NCBI RefSeq assembly: GCF_024519455.1
Contig: NZ_JALJRY010000007.1
Location: 1 to 64,000, forward strand
Direction of reading: 5' to 3'
Source: Streptomyces sp. STR69
Lineage (GTDB): Bacteria; Actinomycetota; Actinomycetes; Streptomycetales; Streptomycetaceae
DNA length: 64,000 nt
Shown: positions 34,578 to 43,195 of the stretch, piece by piece
How the letters are laid out: each line of letters begins with the position of its first letter
How positions within the stretch are numbered: position 1 is the stretch's first letter
Program-made: the position numbers and the translations under genes
The notes under the pieces: generated by a model
What the model was told of the DNA's origin: nothing
The model's database searches: none
Seen by the model: the letters and a program-made list of their open reading frames with translations, nothing else

Positions 34578-35252
34578 TCAGGGGGTGACGGGCTGTGCCG
34601 TGAGCTGCTGTCCGTCGACCGTGACCGCGCCGGTCTCCGGGTCGATACGGGGTGCGGCGGCGGCCTTGCCGTCGCGGGTGACGATGCCGGTCTGGCGGCC
34701 GTTGGGCAGCACGATCCAGCCGCCGTCGATCTTGGCCCCGCGCACCTTGGCCGTGGCACGCCACAGTCCGGACGGCTTGACGGCCTTGTCGGCGGTGAAC
34801 GCGTACTTCCGGCCCTCGTCCTTGACGGTGCCGCGGAGCTTCGTGCCCTGCTGGAGCTTTCCGTCGAGTACGGCGCCGTTCGGGGCGGTGAGCTTCATCG
34901 TGCCGTCGTCCGCGACCGGGCCGCGCAGCCAGGCCTCCTTGTAGCGGCCGTCGCAGAAGTAGGCGACCGCCTTGCCGTCGCGGATCGTCACGGCGACCGA
35001 GGCGGTGTCGTCGTCGGTGCGGCCGGCGTAACTGGCGTTCGGGACGGCCGACTTCGACGGTGTCGGGCTGGGCGTGACGGTCGGAGTCGGCGACGCGGGC
35101 GCCGATTTCTTCGTGGACGGTGAAGCCGACGGCGATGCCTCGCTGTACGAGGAGGACGCGGTCTTCGTCCCCGACGTCACATTGAGTGTCAGCATGAACA
35201 GGCCCAACAACAGACCCACCAGAAGAGTGAGTAGTGGTCCAGGACGCTTCAT
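34578..35252 (-). CDS. Membrane-anchored secreted protein of unknown function
   Basis: A 224-residue protein. One N-terminal hydrophobic segment (LLTLLVGLLLGLFMLTL) acts as signal anchor, then a Ser/Pro/Thr/Lys linker of about 55 residues, then an extracellular domain beginning NASYAGRTDDDTASVAVTIRDGKAVAYFCDGRYKEAWLRG, rich in beta strands. No known domain is recognised. It is the first gene of the DUF6529-Rieske operon (27 bases from the next start), so it may belong to the same exported redox system. The ATG follows GGGGGAGGA. A longer open frame exists upstream but adds Ser/Arg-rich non-coding-like sequence. Confidence 0.78.
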   Translation of the reverse strand: MKRPGPLLTLLVGLLLGLFMLTLNVTSGTKTASSSYSEASPSASPSTKKSAPASPTPTVTPSPTPSKSAVPNASYAGRTDDDTASVAVTIRDGKAVAYFCDGRYKEAWLRGPVADDGTMKLTAPNGAVLDGKLQQGTKLRGTVKDEGRKYAFTADKAVKPSGLWRATAKVRGAKIDGGWIVLPNGRQTGIVTRDGKAAAAPRIDPETGAVTVDGQQLTAQPVTP

Positions 35253-35341
35253 TACTGTCCTCCCCCGAGGCGAGCTACCTGCCCATGAGAGCGGACTCGG
35301 GGCCGTGCGTAAAGAGGCATACCGGGATGATCTCACCACCT

Positions 35342-35363
35342 GTAGCGGACCAGTAGCGGAACA
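35342..35363. repeat. Tandem 11-bp repeat in a divergent promoter region
   Basis: GTAGCGGACCA (35342-35352) is followed directly by GTAGCGGAACA (35353-35363), 10 of 11 identical, one helical turn apart. It lies between the divergent secreted-protein operon and the chorismate mutase gene. Confidence 0.55.
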
Positions 35364-35505
35364 GAGTGATTCAGGTGACATTGGCAGGGTTCGCGAGGCC
35401 TGTCCCGGCCCGTCTCAGGGGGCGGGCGCCGGGCACCCGTACCGGACGGGCTGACTAGGCTGGATGTGCAGAGAGCCGGGTTGTACATCAGCGAGGAGCA
35501 GAGCA

Positions 35506-35874
35506 GTGGCGGTACGAGCGGTCCGGGGCGCCGTCCAACTGGACAGGGACGAGGCCGGCCACATGGGCGAGCGGGTCGGCGAACTGCTGACCGCCGTCCT
35601 GGAGCGCAACGGCCTCACCGCCGACGACCTGATCAGCGTCTGGTTCACGGCCACGCCCGACCTGCACAGCGACTTCCCGGCCGCCGCCGCCCGCAAGCTC
35701 GGCAGCGGCTTCGCCGACGTACCGCTGATCTGCGCGCAGGAACTCGACATCGCGGGCGCCATGCCCCGCGTGGTCCGCGTCCTCGCGCACATCGAGTCGG
35801 ACAAGCCCCGCGCCGACATCGCGCACGTCTACCTCGGTGCCGCCGCCGCCCTCCGCAAGGACATCGCCCAGTGA
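35506..35874 (+). CDS. aroH: Chorismate mutase, AroH class
   Basis: A 122-residue monofunctional mutase converting chorismate to prephenate for tyrosine and phenylalanine. It has the AroH fold residues at the positions known from Bacillus subtilis shifted by one: Arg7, Cys76, Glu79, Arg91 and Tyr109. GTG 35506 follows GAGGAG at 35492-35497 and gives the normal N-terminus VAVRAVRGAVQL; a longer frame from 35464 has no support. The stop overlaps tyrA, joining two successive steps to tyrosine. A TAGGCT -10-like sequence lies at 35456. Confidence 0.93.
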   Translation: MAVRAVRGAVQLDRDEAGHMGERVGELLTAVLERNGLTADDLISVWFTATPDLHSDFPAAAARKLGSGFADVPLICAQELDIAGAMPRVVRVLAHIESDKPRADIAHVYLGAAAALRKDIAQ

Positions 35875-36956
35875 GAACCGCGCTCGTCATCGGCACCGGG
35901 CTCATCGGCACCTCCGCCGCGCTCGCCCTCGTCTCCCGGGGCGTGGTCGTCCACCTCGCCGACCACGACCCCGAGCAGGCCCGTACGGCCGCGGCGCTCG
36001 GCGCCGGTACGGAGGAGGCGCCGGAGGGACCCGTCGACCTCGCGATCGTCGCCGCCCCGCCCGCGCTGGTGGCCGGGGTGCTCGCCGACGCGATGCGTCG
36101 GGGCGTGGCCCGTGGCTACCTCGACGTGGCCAGCGTCAAGGGCGGTCCGCGCCGCGAACTGGAGGCGCTCGGCCTCGACCTGTCGTCGTACATCGGCTCG
36201 CACCCCATGTCCGGCCGCGAGAAGTCGGGCCCGCTGGCCGCGACCGCCGACCTCTTCGAGGGCCGCCCCTGGGTGCTGACGCCCACCCGCGACACCGACA
36301 CCGAGGTGCTGAACCTCGCGCTGGAGCTGGTTTCGCACTGTCGTGCGGTGCCGGTCGTCATGGATGCGGATGCGCACGACCGGGCTGTCGCGCTGGTTTC
36401 CCACATGCCGCATCTCGTGTCCAGCATGGTCGCCGCGCGGCTGGAGAACGCCGAGGAGGCCGCCGTACGGCTGTGCGGGCAGGGGATTCGCGATGTGACC
36501 CGGATCGCCGCGTCCGACCCCCGGATGTGGATCGACATCCTGTCCGCGAACCCGGGGCCGGTCGCCGACCTGCTCACCGATGTCGCCGGGGACCTGGAGG
36601 AGACGGTGCGGGCGCTGCGCTCCCTGCAGTCCGCCGACGAGGACAAACGCCGCGAGGGTGTGGGCGGCATCGAGGACGTGCTGCGGCGCGGCAACGCGGG
36701 GCAGGTCCGCGTCCCCGGCAAGCACGGGTCCGCGCCGCGGGTGTACGAGGTCGTGGCCGTGCTGATCGACGACCAGCCGGGGCAGCTGGCCCGGATCTTC
36801 GCGGACGCGGGGATGGCCGGGGTCAACATCGAGGACGTACGGATCGAGCACGCGACCGGGCAACAGGCGGGGCACGTGCAGCTGATGGTGGAGCCGAAGG
36901 CGGCGCCCGTGCTGACCGCCGCGCTGCGGGAGCGGGGCTGGGCGATCCGGCAGTAG
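35871..36956 (+). CDS. tyrA: Prephenate dehydrogenase with ACT domain
   Basis: A 361-residue enzyme making 4-hydroxyphenylpyruvate from prephenate with NAD(P). The N-terminal dinucleotide loop is VIGTGLIGTSAALAL (about 6-20), and the catalytic region includes GSHPMSGREKSG and the alpha-helical dimer domain. The C-terminal ACT domain (from YEVVAVLIDDQPGQLARIFADAGMAG) is the usual site for tyrosine feedback. It starts GTG overlapping the aroH stop. The end of the gene is partly duplicated downstream (36969-36979). Confidence 0.94.
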   Translation: MRTALVIGTGLIGTSAALALVSRGVVVHLADHDPEQARTAAALGAGTEEAPEGPVDLAIVAAPPALVAGVLADAMRRGVARGYLDVASVKGGPRRELEALGLDLSSYIGSHPMSGREKSGPLAATADLFEGRPWVLTPTRDTDTEVLNLALELVSHCRAVPVVMDADAHDRAVALVSHMPHLVSSMVAARLENAEEAAVRLCGQGIRDVTRIAASDPRMWIDILSANPGPVADLLTDVAGDLEETVRALRSLQSADEDKRREGVGGIEDVLRRGNAGQVRVPGKHGSAPRVYEVVAVLIDDQPGQLARIFADAGMAGVNIEDVRIEHATGQQAGHVQLMVEPKAAPVLTAALRERGWAIRQ

Positions 36957-36979
36957 TGCCGCTCGGCCATCCGGCAGTA
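36945..36979 (+). repeat. Short duplication of the tyrA 3' end
   Basis: ATCCGGCAGTA occurs at 36945-36955 (last tyrA codons) and again at 36969-36979, with a 24-base period. A likely -10 for cmk (TAACCT, 37001-37006) follows. Confidence 0.5.
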
Positions 36980-37068
36980 ATACGCCGTGCGGGGAGCCAG
37001 TAACCTTGTGCGGGGCGCACTCGCGTCCCCACCCCGCTCACCACCCAGCACCAGGAAGGTGTCCTCCC

Positions 37069-37764
37069 GTGGAAAACGGCGCCGCCCGGACCGCCCCGGC
37101 AGTGATTGTCGCCATCGACGGCCCCTCCGGCACGGGCAAGTCGAGCACGTCGAAGGCCGTGGCCGCGCAGCTCGGGCTGAGCTATCTGGACACCGGCGCC
37201 CAGTACCGGGCGATCACCTGGTGGATGGTGAACAACGGGATCGACCTCACCGACCCCGCCGCGATCGCCGACGCGGCGGGCAAGGCGGAGATCGTCTCGG
37301 GCACCGACCCGGCGAACCCGACGATCAGCGTCGACGGCGTGGACGTGGCCGGCCCGATCCGCACCCAGGAGGTCACCTCCAAGGTCAGCGCGGTCAGTGC
37401 GGTGCCAGAGGTGCGGGCCCGGATCACCGAGCTGCAGCGTTCGCTGGCCGCCGACGCGGAGCACGGCATCGTCGTCGAGGGGCGGGACATCGGTACGACC
37501 GTGTTGCCCGACGCCGACCTGAAGATCTTCCTCACCGCTTCCCCGGAGGCGCGGGCCGCCCGCCGCAGCGGTGAGCTGAAGGGCGCCGACGTACAGGCCA
37601 CCCGTGAGGCGCTGCTGAAGCGGGACGCGGCCGACTCCTCGCGCAAGACCTCGCCGCTCGCGAAGGCGGACGACGCGGTCGAGGTGGACACCTCCGACCT
37701 CACGCTCCAGCAGGTCATCGAGTGCGTCGTCACCCTCGTCGGGGAGAAGCGGGCCGCAAAGTGA
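37069..37764 (+). CDS. cmk: Cytidylate kinase
   Basis: A 231-residue kinase phosphorylating CMP and dCMP. The P-loop GPSGTGKSS lies at residues 18-26, followed by LDTGAQYRAITW (NMP-binding), GRDIGTTVLPDADLKIFLTA and RDAADSSRKTSPL (lid). GTG 37069 has GGAAGG at 37053-37058; a longer frame from 37006 has a His/Pro-rich, unconserved head. The stop overlaps the next start as GTGA, and cmk-plsC-der is the conserved order. Confidence 0.95.
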   Translation: MENGAARTAPAVIVAIDGPSGTGKSSTSKAVAAQLGLSYLDTGAQYRAITWWMVNNGIDLTDPAAIADAAGKAEIVSGTDPANPTISVDGVDVAGPIRTQEVTSKVSAVSAVPEVRARITELQRSLAADAEHGIVVEGRDIGTTVLPDADLKIFLTASPEARAARRSGELKGADVQATREALLKRDAADSSRKTSPLAKADDAVEVDTSDLTLQQVIECVVTLVGEKRAAK

Positions 37765-38405
37765 CCGCAGCATCCGAACGGGGCGCCGAGGTCGGGCGGC
37801 GCATCGGCGTCGGCCTGATGTACGGGCTGTGGAAGCCGCGTGTGCTGGGCTCCTGGAAGGTGCCCGCCGCCGGTCCGGTGATCCTCGCCGTCAACCACTC
37901 CCACGGTGTGGACGGCCCCATGGTCATGGGCGTGGCACCCCGGCCGACGCACTTCCTGATCAAGAAGGAGGCGTTCGTCGGCCCGCTGGACCCCTTCCTG
38001 CTGCGCATCGGCCAGCTGAAGGTGGACCGCTCTGTCGCCGACCGTACGGCGATCACCGGGGCGCTGGACGTGCTGTCGGCCGGCGGTGTGCTGGGGATCT
38101 TCCCCGAGGGAACCCGGGGCGAGGGCGACTTCGCCTCGCTGCGCGCGGGACTCGCCTACTTCGCGGTCCGCAGCGGCGCCCCGATCGTGCCGGTGGCCGT
38201 GCTGGGCACCGCCGAGAAGAGCGGACGACTGATAAAGGCGCTGCCTCCGCTGCGCTCCCGCGTCGACGTCGTCTTCGGCGACCCGTTCGAGGCGGGCGAC
38301 GGCTCCGGCCGCCGTACGCGCAGGGCACTGGACGAGGCGACCGAGCGGATCCAGAAGCAGCTGGCCGCCCACCTGGACGAGGCCAGGCGCCTCACCGGGC
38401 GCTGA
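37761..38405 (+). CDS. plsC: 1-acyl-sn-glycerol-3-phosphate acyltransferase family protein
   Basis: A 214-residue acyltransferase of the PlsC family, attaching an acyl chain to lysophosphatidic acid in membrane lipid synthesis. The catalytic NHSHGVD (H-x4-D) is at residues 45-51 and the substrate-binding FPEGTRG at about 114-120. It has only weakly hydrophobic segments and probably sits at the inner membrane face. The GTG start overlaps cmk. Paralogues exist in Streptomyces, so the exact acceptor is not certain. Confidence 0.9.
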   Translation: MTAASERGAEVGRRIGVGLMYGLWKPRVLGSWKVPAAGPVILAVNHSHGVDGPMVMGVAPRPTHFLIKKEAFVGPLDPFLLRIGQLKVDRSVADRTAITGALDVLSAGGVLGIFPEGTRGEGDFASLRAGLAYFAVRSGAPIVPVAVLGTAEKSGRLIKALPPLRSRVDVVFGDPFEAGDGSGRRTRRALDEATERIQKQLAAHLDEARRLTGR

Positions 38406-38479
38406 GAGACACTTGAGTAGTGGATCACCCGAAATCCGGGGGTTCCACCGATCACCACGATGAACGAGGTACCGACTTC

Positions 38480-39955
38480 ATGAACGACCAGATCCAGCCC
38501 GACGGCTCCGGCGAGGAGCACGAGCACGGGGCGCTCGGCGACGCCGAGTACGCGGAGTTCATGGAGCTCGCCGCCGTAGAGGGCTTCGACATCGAGGACG
38601 TCGAGGGCGCCATCGAGGAGGCCGGTCACGGGCCGCTGCCCGTACTCGCCGTCGTCGGCCGGCCGAACGTCGGCAAGTCGACTCTCGTCAACCGCATCAT
38701 CGGCCGCCGCGAGGCCGTCGTGGAGGACAAGCCCGGTGTCACCCGCGACCGCGTGACCTACGAGGCCGAGTGGGCGGGCCGCCGCTTCAAGGTCGTCGAC
38801 ACCGGCGGCTGGGAGCAGGACGTCCTCGGCATCGACGCCTCCGTGGCCGCCCAGGCCGAGTACGCGATCGAGGCCGCCGACGCGGTCGTCTTCGTCGTCG
38901 ACGCCAAGGTCGGCGCCACCGACACCGACGAGGCGGTCGTACGGCTGCTGCGCAAGGCGGGCAAGCCCGTCGTGCTGGCCGCCAACAAGGTCGACGGCCT
39001 GAGCGGCGAGTCCGACGCGGCCTACCTGTGGTCCCTGGGCCTCGGCGAGCCGCACCCCGTCTCCGCGCTGCACGGCCGCGGCACCGGCGACATGCTGGAC
39101 GCCGTCCTGGAGGCGCTGCCGGAGGCGCCCGAGCAGACCTTCGGCACCGCGACCGGCGGTCCGCGCCGGATCGCCCTGATCGGCCGCCCGAACGTCGGCA
39201 AGTCCTCGCTGCTGAACAAGGTGGCGGGCGAGGAGCGCGTCGTCGTCAACGAGATCGCGGGCACCACCCGCGACCCGGTCGACGAGCTCATCGAACTCGG
39301 CGGCGTCACCTGGAAGTTCGTCGACACCGCCGGTATCCGCAAGCGCGTCCACCTCCAGCAGGGCGCCGACTACTACGCCTCGCTGCGCACCGCCGCCGCC
39401 GTCGAGAAGGCGGAGGTCGCGGTCATCCTGATCGACGCCTCCGAGAACATCTCGGTGCAGGACCAGCGCATCGTCACCATGGCCGTCGAGGCGGGCCGCG
39501 CGATCGTCCTCGCGTTCAACAAGTGGGACACCCTCGACGAGGAGCGCCGCTACTACCTGGAGCGCGAGATCGAGACCGAGCTCGCCCAGGTCGCGTGGGC
39601 GCCCCGGGTGAACATCTCGGCGCGCACCGGCCGCCACATGGAGAAGCTGGTCCCGGGCATCGAGACCGCCCTCGCCGGCTGGGAGACCCGCGTCCCCACG
39701 GGCCGCCTGAACGCCTTCCTCGGCGAGCTGGTCGCCGCCCACCCGCACCCGGTCCGCGGCGGCAAGCAGCCCCGCATCCTCTTCGGCACCCAGGCCGGCA
39801 CCAAGCCCCCGCGCTTCGTGCTCTTCGCCTCCGGCTTCATCGAGGCGGGCTACCGCCGCTTCATCGAGCGCCGCCTGCGCGAGGAGTTCGCCTTCGAGGG
39901 CACCCCGATCCACATCTCGGTCCGGGTGCGCGAGAAGCGCGGCAAGAAGAAGTAG
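38480..39955 (+). CDS. der: Ribosome biogenesis GTPase Der (EngA)
   Basis: Double-Era-like GTPase needed for 50S assembly, 491 residues. After an acidic leader of about 50 residues typical of actinobacteria, two G domains follow: P-loops GRPNVGKST (60-68) and GRPNVGKSS (about 235), each with DTGG or DTAG G3 motifs and NKVD/NKWD G4 motifs. The C-terminal KH-like domain ends in RGKKK. ATG 38480 follows GAGG at 38466-38469; the in-frame GTG at 38420 has no ribosome-binding site. A strong terminator follows. Confidence 0.96.
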   Translation: MNDQIQPDGSGEEHEHGALGDAEYAEFMELAAVEGFDIEDVEGAIEEAGHGPLPVLAVVGRPNVGKSTLVNRIIGRREAVVEDKPGVTRDRVTYEAEWAGRRFKVVDTGGWEQDVLGIDASVAAQAEYAIEAADAVVFVVDAKVGATDTDEAVVRLLRKAGKPVVLAANKVDGLSGESDAAYLWSLGLGEPHPVSALHGRGTGDMLDAVLEALPEAPEQTFGTATGGPRRIALIGRPNVGKSSLLNKVAGEERVVVNEIAGTTRDPVDELIELGGVTWKFVDTAGIRKRVHLQQGADYYASLRTAAAVEKAEVAVILIDASENISVQDQRIVTMAVEAGRAIVLAFNKWDTLDEERRYYLEREIETELAQVAWAPRVNISARTGRHMEKLVPGIETALAGWETRVPTGRLNAFLGELVAAHPHPVRGGKQPRILFGTQAGTKPPRFVLFASGFIEAGYRRFIERRLREEFAFEGTPIHISVRVREKRGKKK

Positions 39956-39990
39956 CCGTAGCCGTACGGTTGTTCACGGCTGTTCTACGA

Positions 39991-40032
39991 CGAAGAGGGC
40001 GGCTCCTGTCTCGACAGGGGCCGCCCTCTTCG
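39991..40032. terminator. Bidirectional terminator after der
   Basis: Twenty-base arms (39991-40010 and 40013-40032) complement each other with one G-U pair. It lies between der and a convergent minus-strand gene ending 10 bases further. Confidence 0.9.
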
Positions 40033-40041
40033 CGCTGTACG

Positions 40042-40449
40042 TCAGATGCCTCGGCGTGGGCCGGGCGGCAGGGCCGGGATGTGGTGCATCCCGGTGTGGC
40101 CCTGCTGCTGGCCCACGTGACCGAGTTGCCCTACGCGCTGCCACTGCGACTGCTGCCGGGCGCTGTAGGCCCCCGCGCTGTACGCGCTGTACGAACCCCC
40201 GCCGAACGAGCCGCCACCGAATGAGCCGCCGAACGAGCCCGTGCTGTGCGGGCTGTGCCCGAAGGCGGTGAAGCCCAGCTCCTCCTCGCCGCTGCGGTCA
40301 CCCGGCAGCGAGCGGAAGGTCTTGACCCACTCCGAGTAGAGCCGGTCGTAGATCGGCGTGGCCGATGGGCCGCCGGAGCTGTCCCGGTCCGATCGCGAGG
40401 ACGGGATCGACTGGTACGGCCGGCTGCGGGGAACATCGTATGCGTGCAC
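40042..40449 (-). CDS. Conserved-looking hypothetical protein with Gly/Ser-rich tail
   Basis: A 135-residue protein I do not recognise. A compact middle (TPIYDRLYSEWVKTFRSLPGDRSGEEELGFTAFG, about 30-65) looks folded and likely conserved. The C-terminal part is Gly/Ser/Phe-rich (GSFGGSFGGGSFGGG) and then Gln/His/Pro-rich. The start is GTG, and codon use and third-position GC support coding. No signal peptide or membrane helix is visible. It follows another uncharacterised gene on the same strand with a 37-base gap. Confidence 0.65.
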   Translation of the reverse strand: MHAYDVPRSRPYQSIPSSRSDRDSSGGPSATPIYDRLYSEWVKTFRSLPGDRSGEEELGFTAFGHSPHSTGSFGGSFGGGSFGGGSYSAYSAGAYSARQQSQWQRVGQLGHVGQQQGHTGMHHIPALPPGPRRGI

Positions 40450-40486
40450 GTATGTCCAAACGACGCGTGACCTGAAGGGATGCGGC

Positions 40487-41275
40487 TCAGGTGCCCGCGA
40501 GCGGGAGCGCGGAGCCGACCAACTTGCCGTTCGCCGCGGCCTTGTCGAGCGCGCTGCGCAGTAGGTCCTCGCGGGGCTGGCGGCCGATCGAGCCCACCGG
40601 CGCCGCGAACATCAGCACCTGCTGGTGCTTGTTGGCGGCGGCCCGCCAGCTGTCGGTGACCTGGAGCGGCTGGTGCGCCTGCCACCAGGCCACCGGGGAA
40701 CCGCCGGTGCTGCTCGGCTGGAGCACCGCGTGCAGCTGGCCCGCGGCGAGCAGCACCGACCAGCCGTGCAGCACCGGCGGCACGGTGGTGATCTCGCTGA
40801 GCGGCATGAAGCCCTGCTCGATCAGCAGCGGCAGGAAGTCGTCGCCGGCACCGGTGGAGCCGGGCCGCACGATGGGCGCGGTCGGCTCGACCACCAGGGC
40901 GGGGTGCAACTCCCCTGAGATCAGGACGAGTCCGCTGGTCACACCGAGCACGGCCTGCTCGGGTACGGCCTTCTCCGGTTCGCCGGCCGGGGCGTGCGCG
41001 TTGCCGCTGATGGAGCGGACGGCGCCCTGCAGCTGCTCCTCGGTGACCTGGACGATCTGGGAGGGCAGGCAGGTGGCGTGGGCGAAGGCGAGGACGGCGG
41101 TCTCGTCGCCGATGAACAGGACGGTGCTGGTGCGCTCCTGATCGGAGTCGCCCTGGGTGCGGCACGACGTGCAGTCGTAGCTGCCCGGGGCGTTGTCTCC
41201 GGCGAGCAGCCGGTCGGCTTCTTCGTCGCCGATCTCGGCGCGTACGTCGTCGCTGACGTCGAGCATGCGCGGCAC
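40487..41275 (-). CDS. Uncharacterised cytosolic protein with CxxC motif
   Basis: A 262-residue protein from the GTG at 41275, which follows GAGGGAG by six bases. The sequence begins VPRMLDVSDDVRAEIGDEEADRLLAGDN and holds a possible metal-binding CTSC (residues about 35-38). The remainder is soluble with several predicted beta strands (LVLISGELHPALVVEPTAPIV, WSVLLAAGQLHAVLQ). I know of no characterised relative. It may form a unit with the next gene. An in-frame ATG at 41266 is an alternative start. Confidence 0.7.
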   Translation of the reverse strand: MPRMLDVSDDVRAEIGDEEADRLLAGDNAPGSYDCTSCRTQGDSDQERTSTVLFIGDETAVLAFAHATCLPSQIVQVTEEQLQGAVRSISGNAHAPAGEPEKAVPEQAVLGVTSGLVLISGELHPALVVEPTAPIVRPGSTGAGDDFLPLLIEQGFMPLSEITTVPPVLHGWSVLLAAGQLHAVLQPSSTGGSPVAWWQAHQPLQVTDSWRAAANKHQQVLMFAAPVGSIGRQPREDLLRSALDKAAANGKLVGSALPLAGT

Positions 41276-42502
<1,227 letters not shown>

Positions 42503-42521
42503 GCCGAACCGCTCCCGCCGC

Positions 42522-42553
42522 GCCCCCGCCAGGTCCGTCGACCGGGCGGGGGC
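42522..42553. terminator. Hairpin between convergent genes
   Basis: A 9-bp GC stem (42522-42530 with 42545-42553) and 14-base loop between the Rpf-like gene and the LivF gene. Confidence 0.6.
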
Positions 42554-42559
42554 CCGCCG

Positions 42560-43195
42560 TTACGCCAGTTCGGCCGCCTCGCCGCCGAACACGACCGCCC
42601 CGCGCCGCAGTTCGTACACGAGGGCGGACCGGCCGCGCAGCACGGGCGGCAGCCGCTGCTCGGCGACGACCACGCACGCGTCCAGCCCGCCCAGCAGTTC
42701 GTACGTGCGGTCCGCGACCGCCGGTGACATGCCCTGCGCCGGCTCGTCGACGAGCACCACGCGCGCACGTGCCAGCAGGGCACGGGAGAGGGCCAGCATG
42801 CGCTGCTCGCCCCCGGAGAGGGTGCCGGCCCGGCGAGGGAGCAGGGGACCCAGCTGCGGGTACGCGTCGAGGGCCACGGAGTAGTCCCGCGCGGCGAGTT
42901 CGAGGTTCTCGTGGACGGTGAGGGACCCGAACACGGCCCGCCGTTCCGGCACCAGACACAGTCCCCGGCGAGCCCGTTCGTAGGCGGGCATACGGGTCAC
43001 ATCGGCGCCGTCCCACACCACCGCGCCGCCCGACAGCGCGACCGTACCGGCGAGGGCGCGCAGCGCGGTCGTGCGGCCTGAGCCGTTGCGGCCGAGCAGG
43101 ACGGTGAGCCCGTGGGCGGGGGCGGCGAGGGTGACGCCGTGCAGCGCTTCGAGTGAGCCGTAGCGCACGCGTGCGTGGCGCAGGGTGATGGTCAT
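42560..43195 (-). CDS. LivF-type ABC transporter ATP-binding protein with atypical Walker A
   Basis: A 211-residue ABC ATPase of the LivF type. The Walker A position reads GRNGSGRTT (residues about 35-43), so the usual Lys is Arg. The signature LSGGEQRMLALSRALL and Walker B RVVLVDEP are intact, and the LivF-type AEQ replaces the H-loop His. It pairs with the LivG domain of the adjacent fused gene, whose Walker A is normal. Its ATG overlaps that gene's stop, so both are coupled. Whether it hydrolyses ATP is uncertain. It probably acts in uptake of branched-chain amino acids or a similar solute. Confidence 0.9.
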   Translation of the reverse strand: MTITLRHARVRYGSLEALHGVTLAAPAHGLTVLLGRNGSGRTTALRALAGTVALSGGAVVWDGADVTRMPAYERARRGLCLVPERRAVFGSLTVHENLELAARDYSVALDAYPQLGPLLPRRAGTLSGGEQRMLALSRALLARARVVLVDEPAQGMSPAVADRTYELLGGLDACVVVAEQRLPPVLRGRSALVYELRRGAVVFGGEAAELA

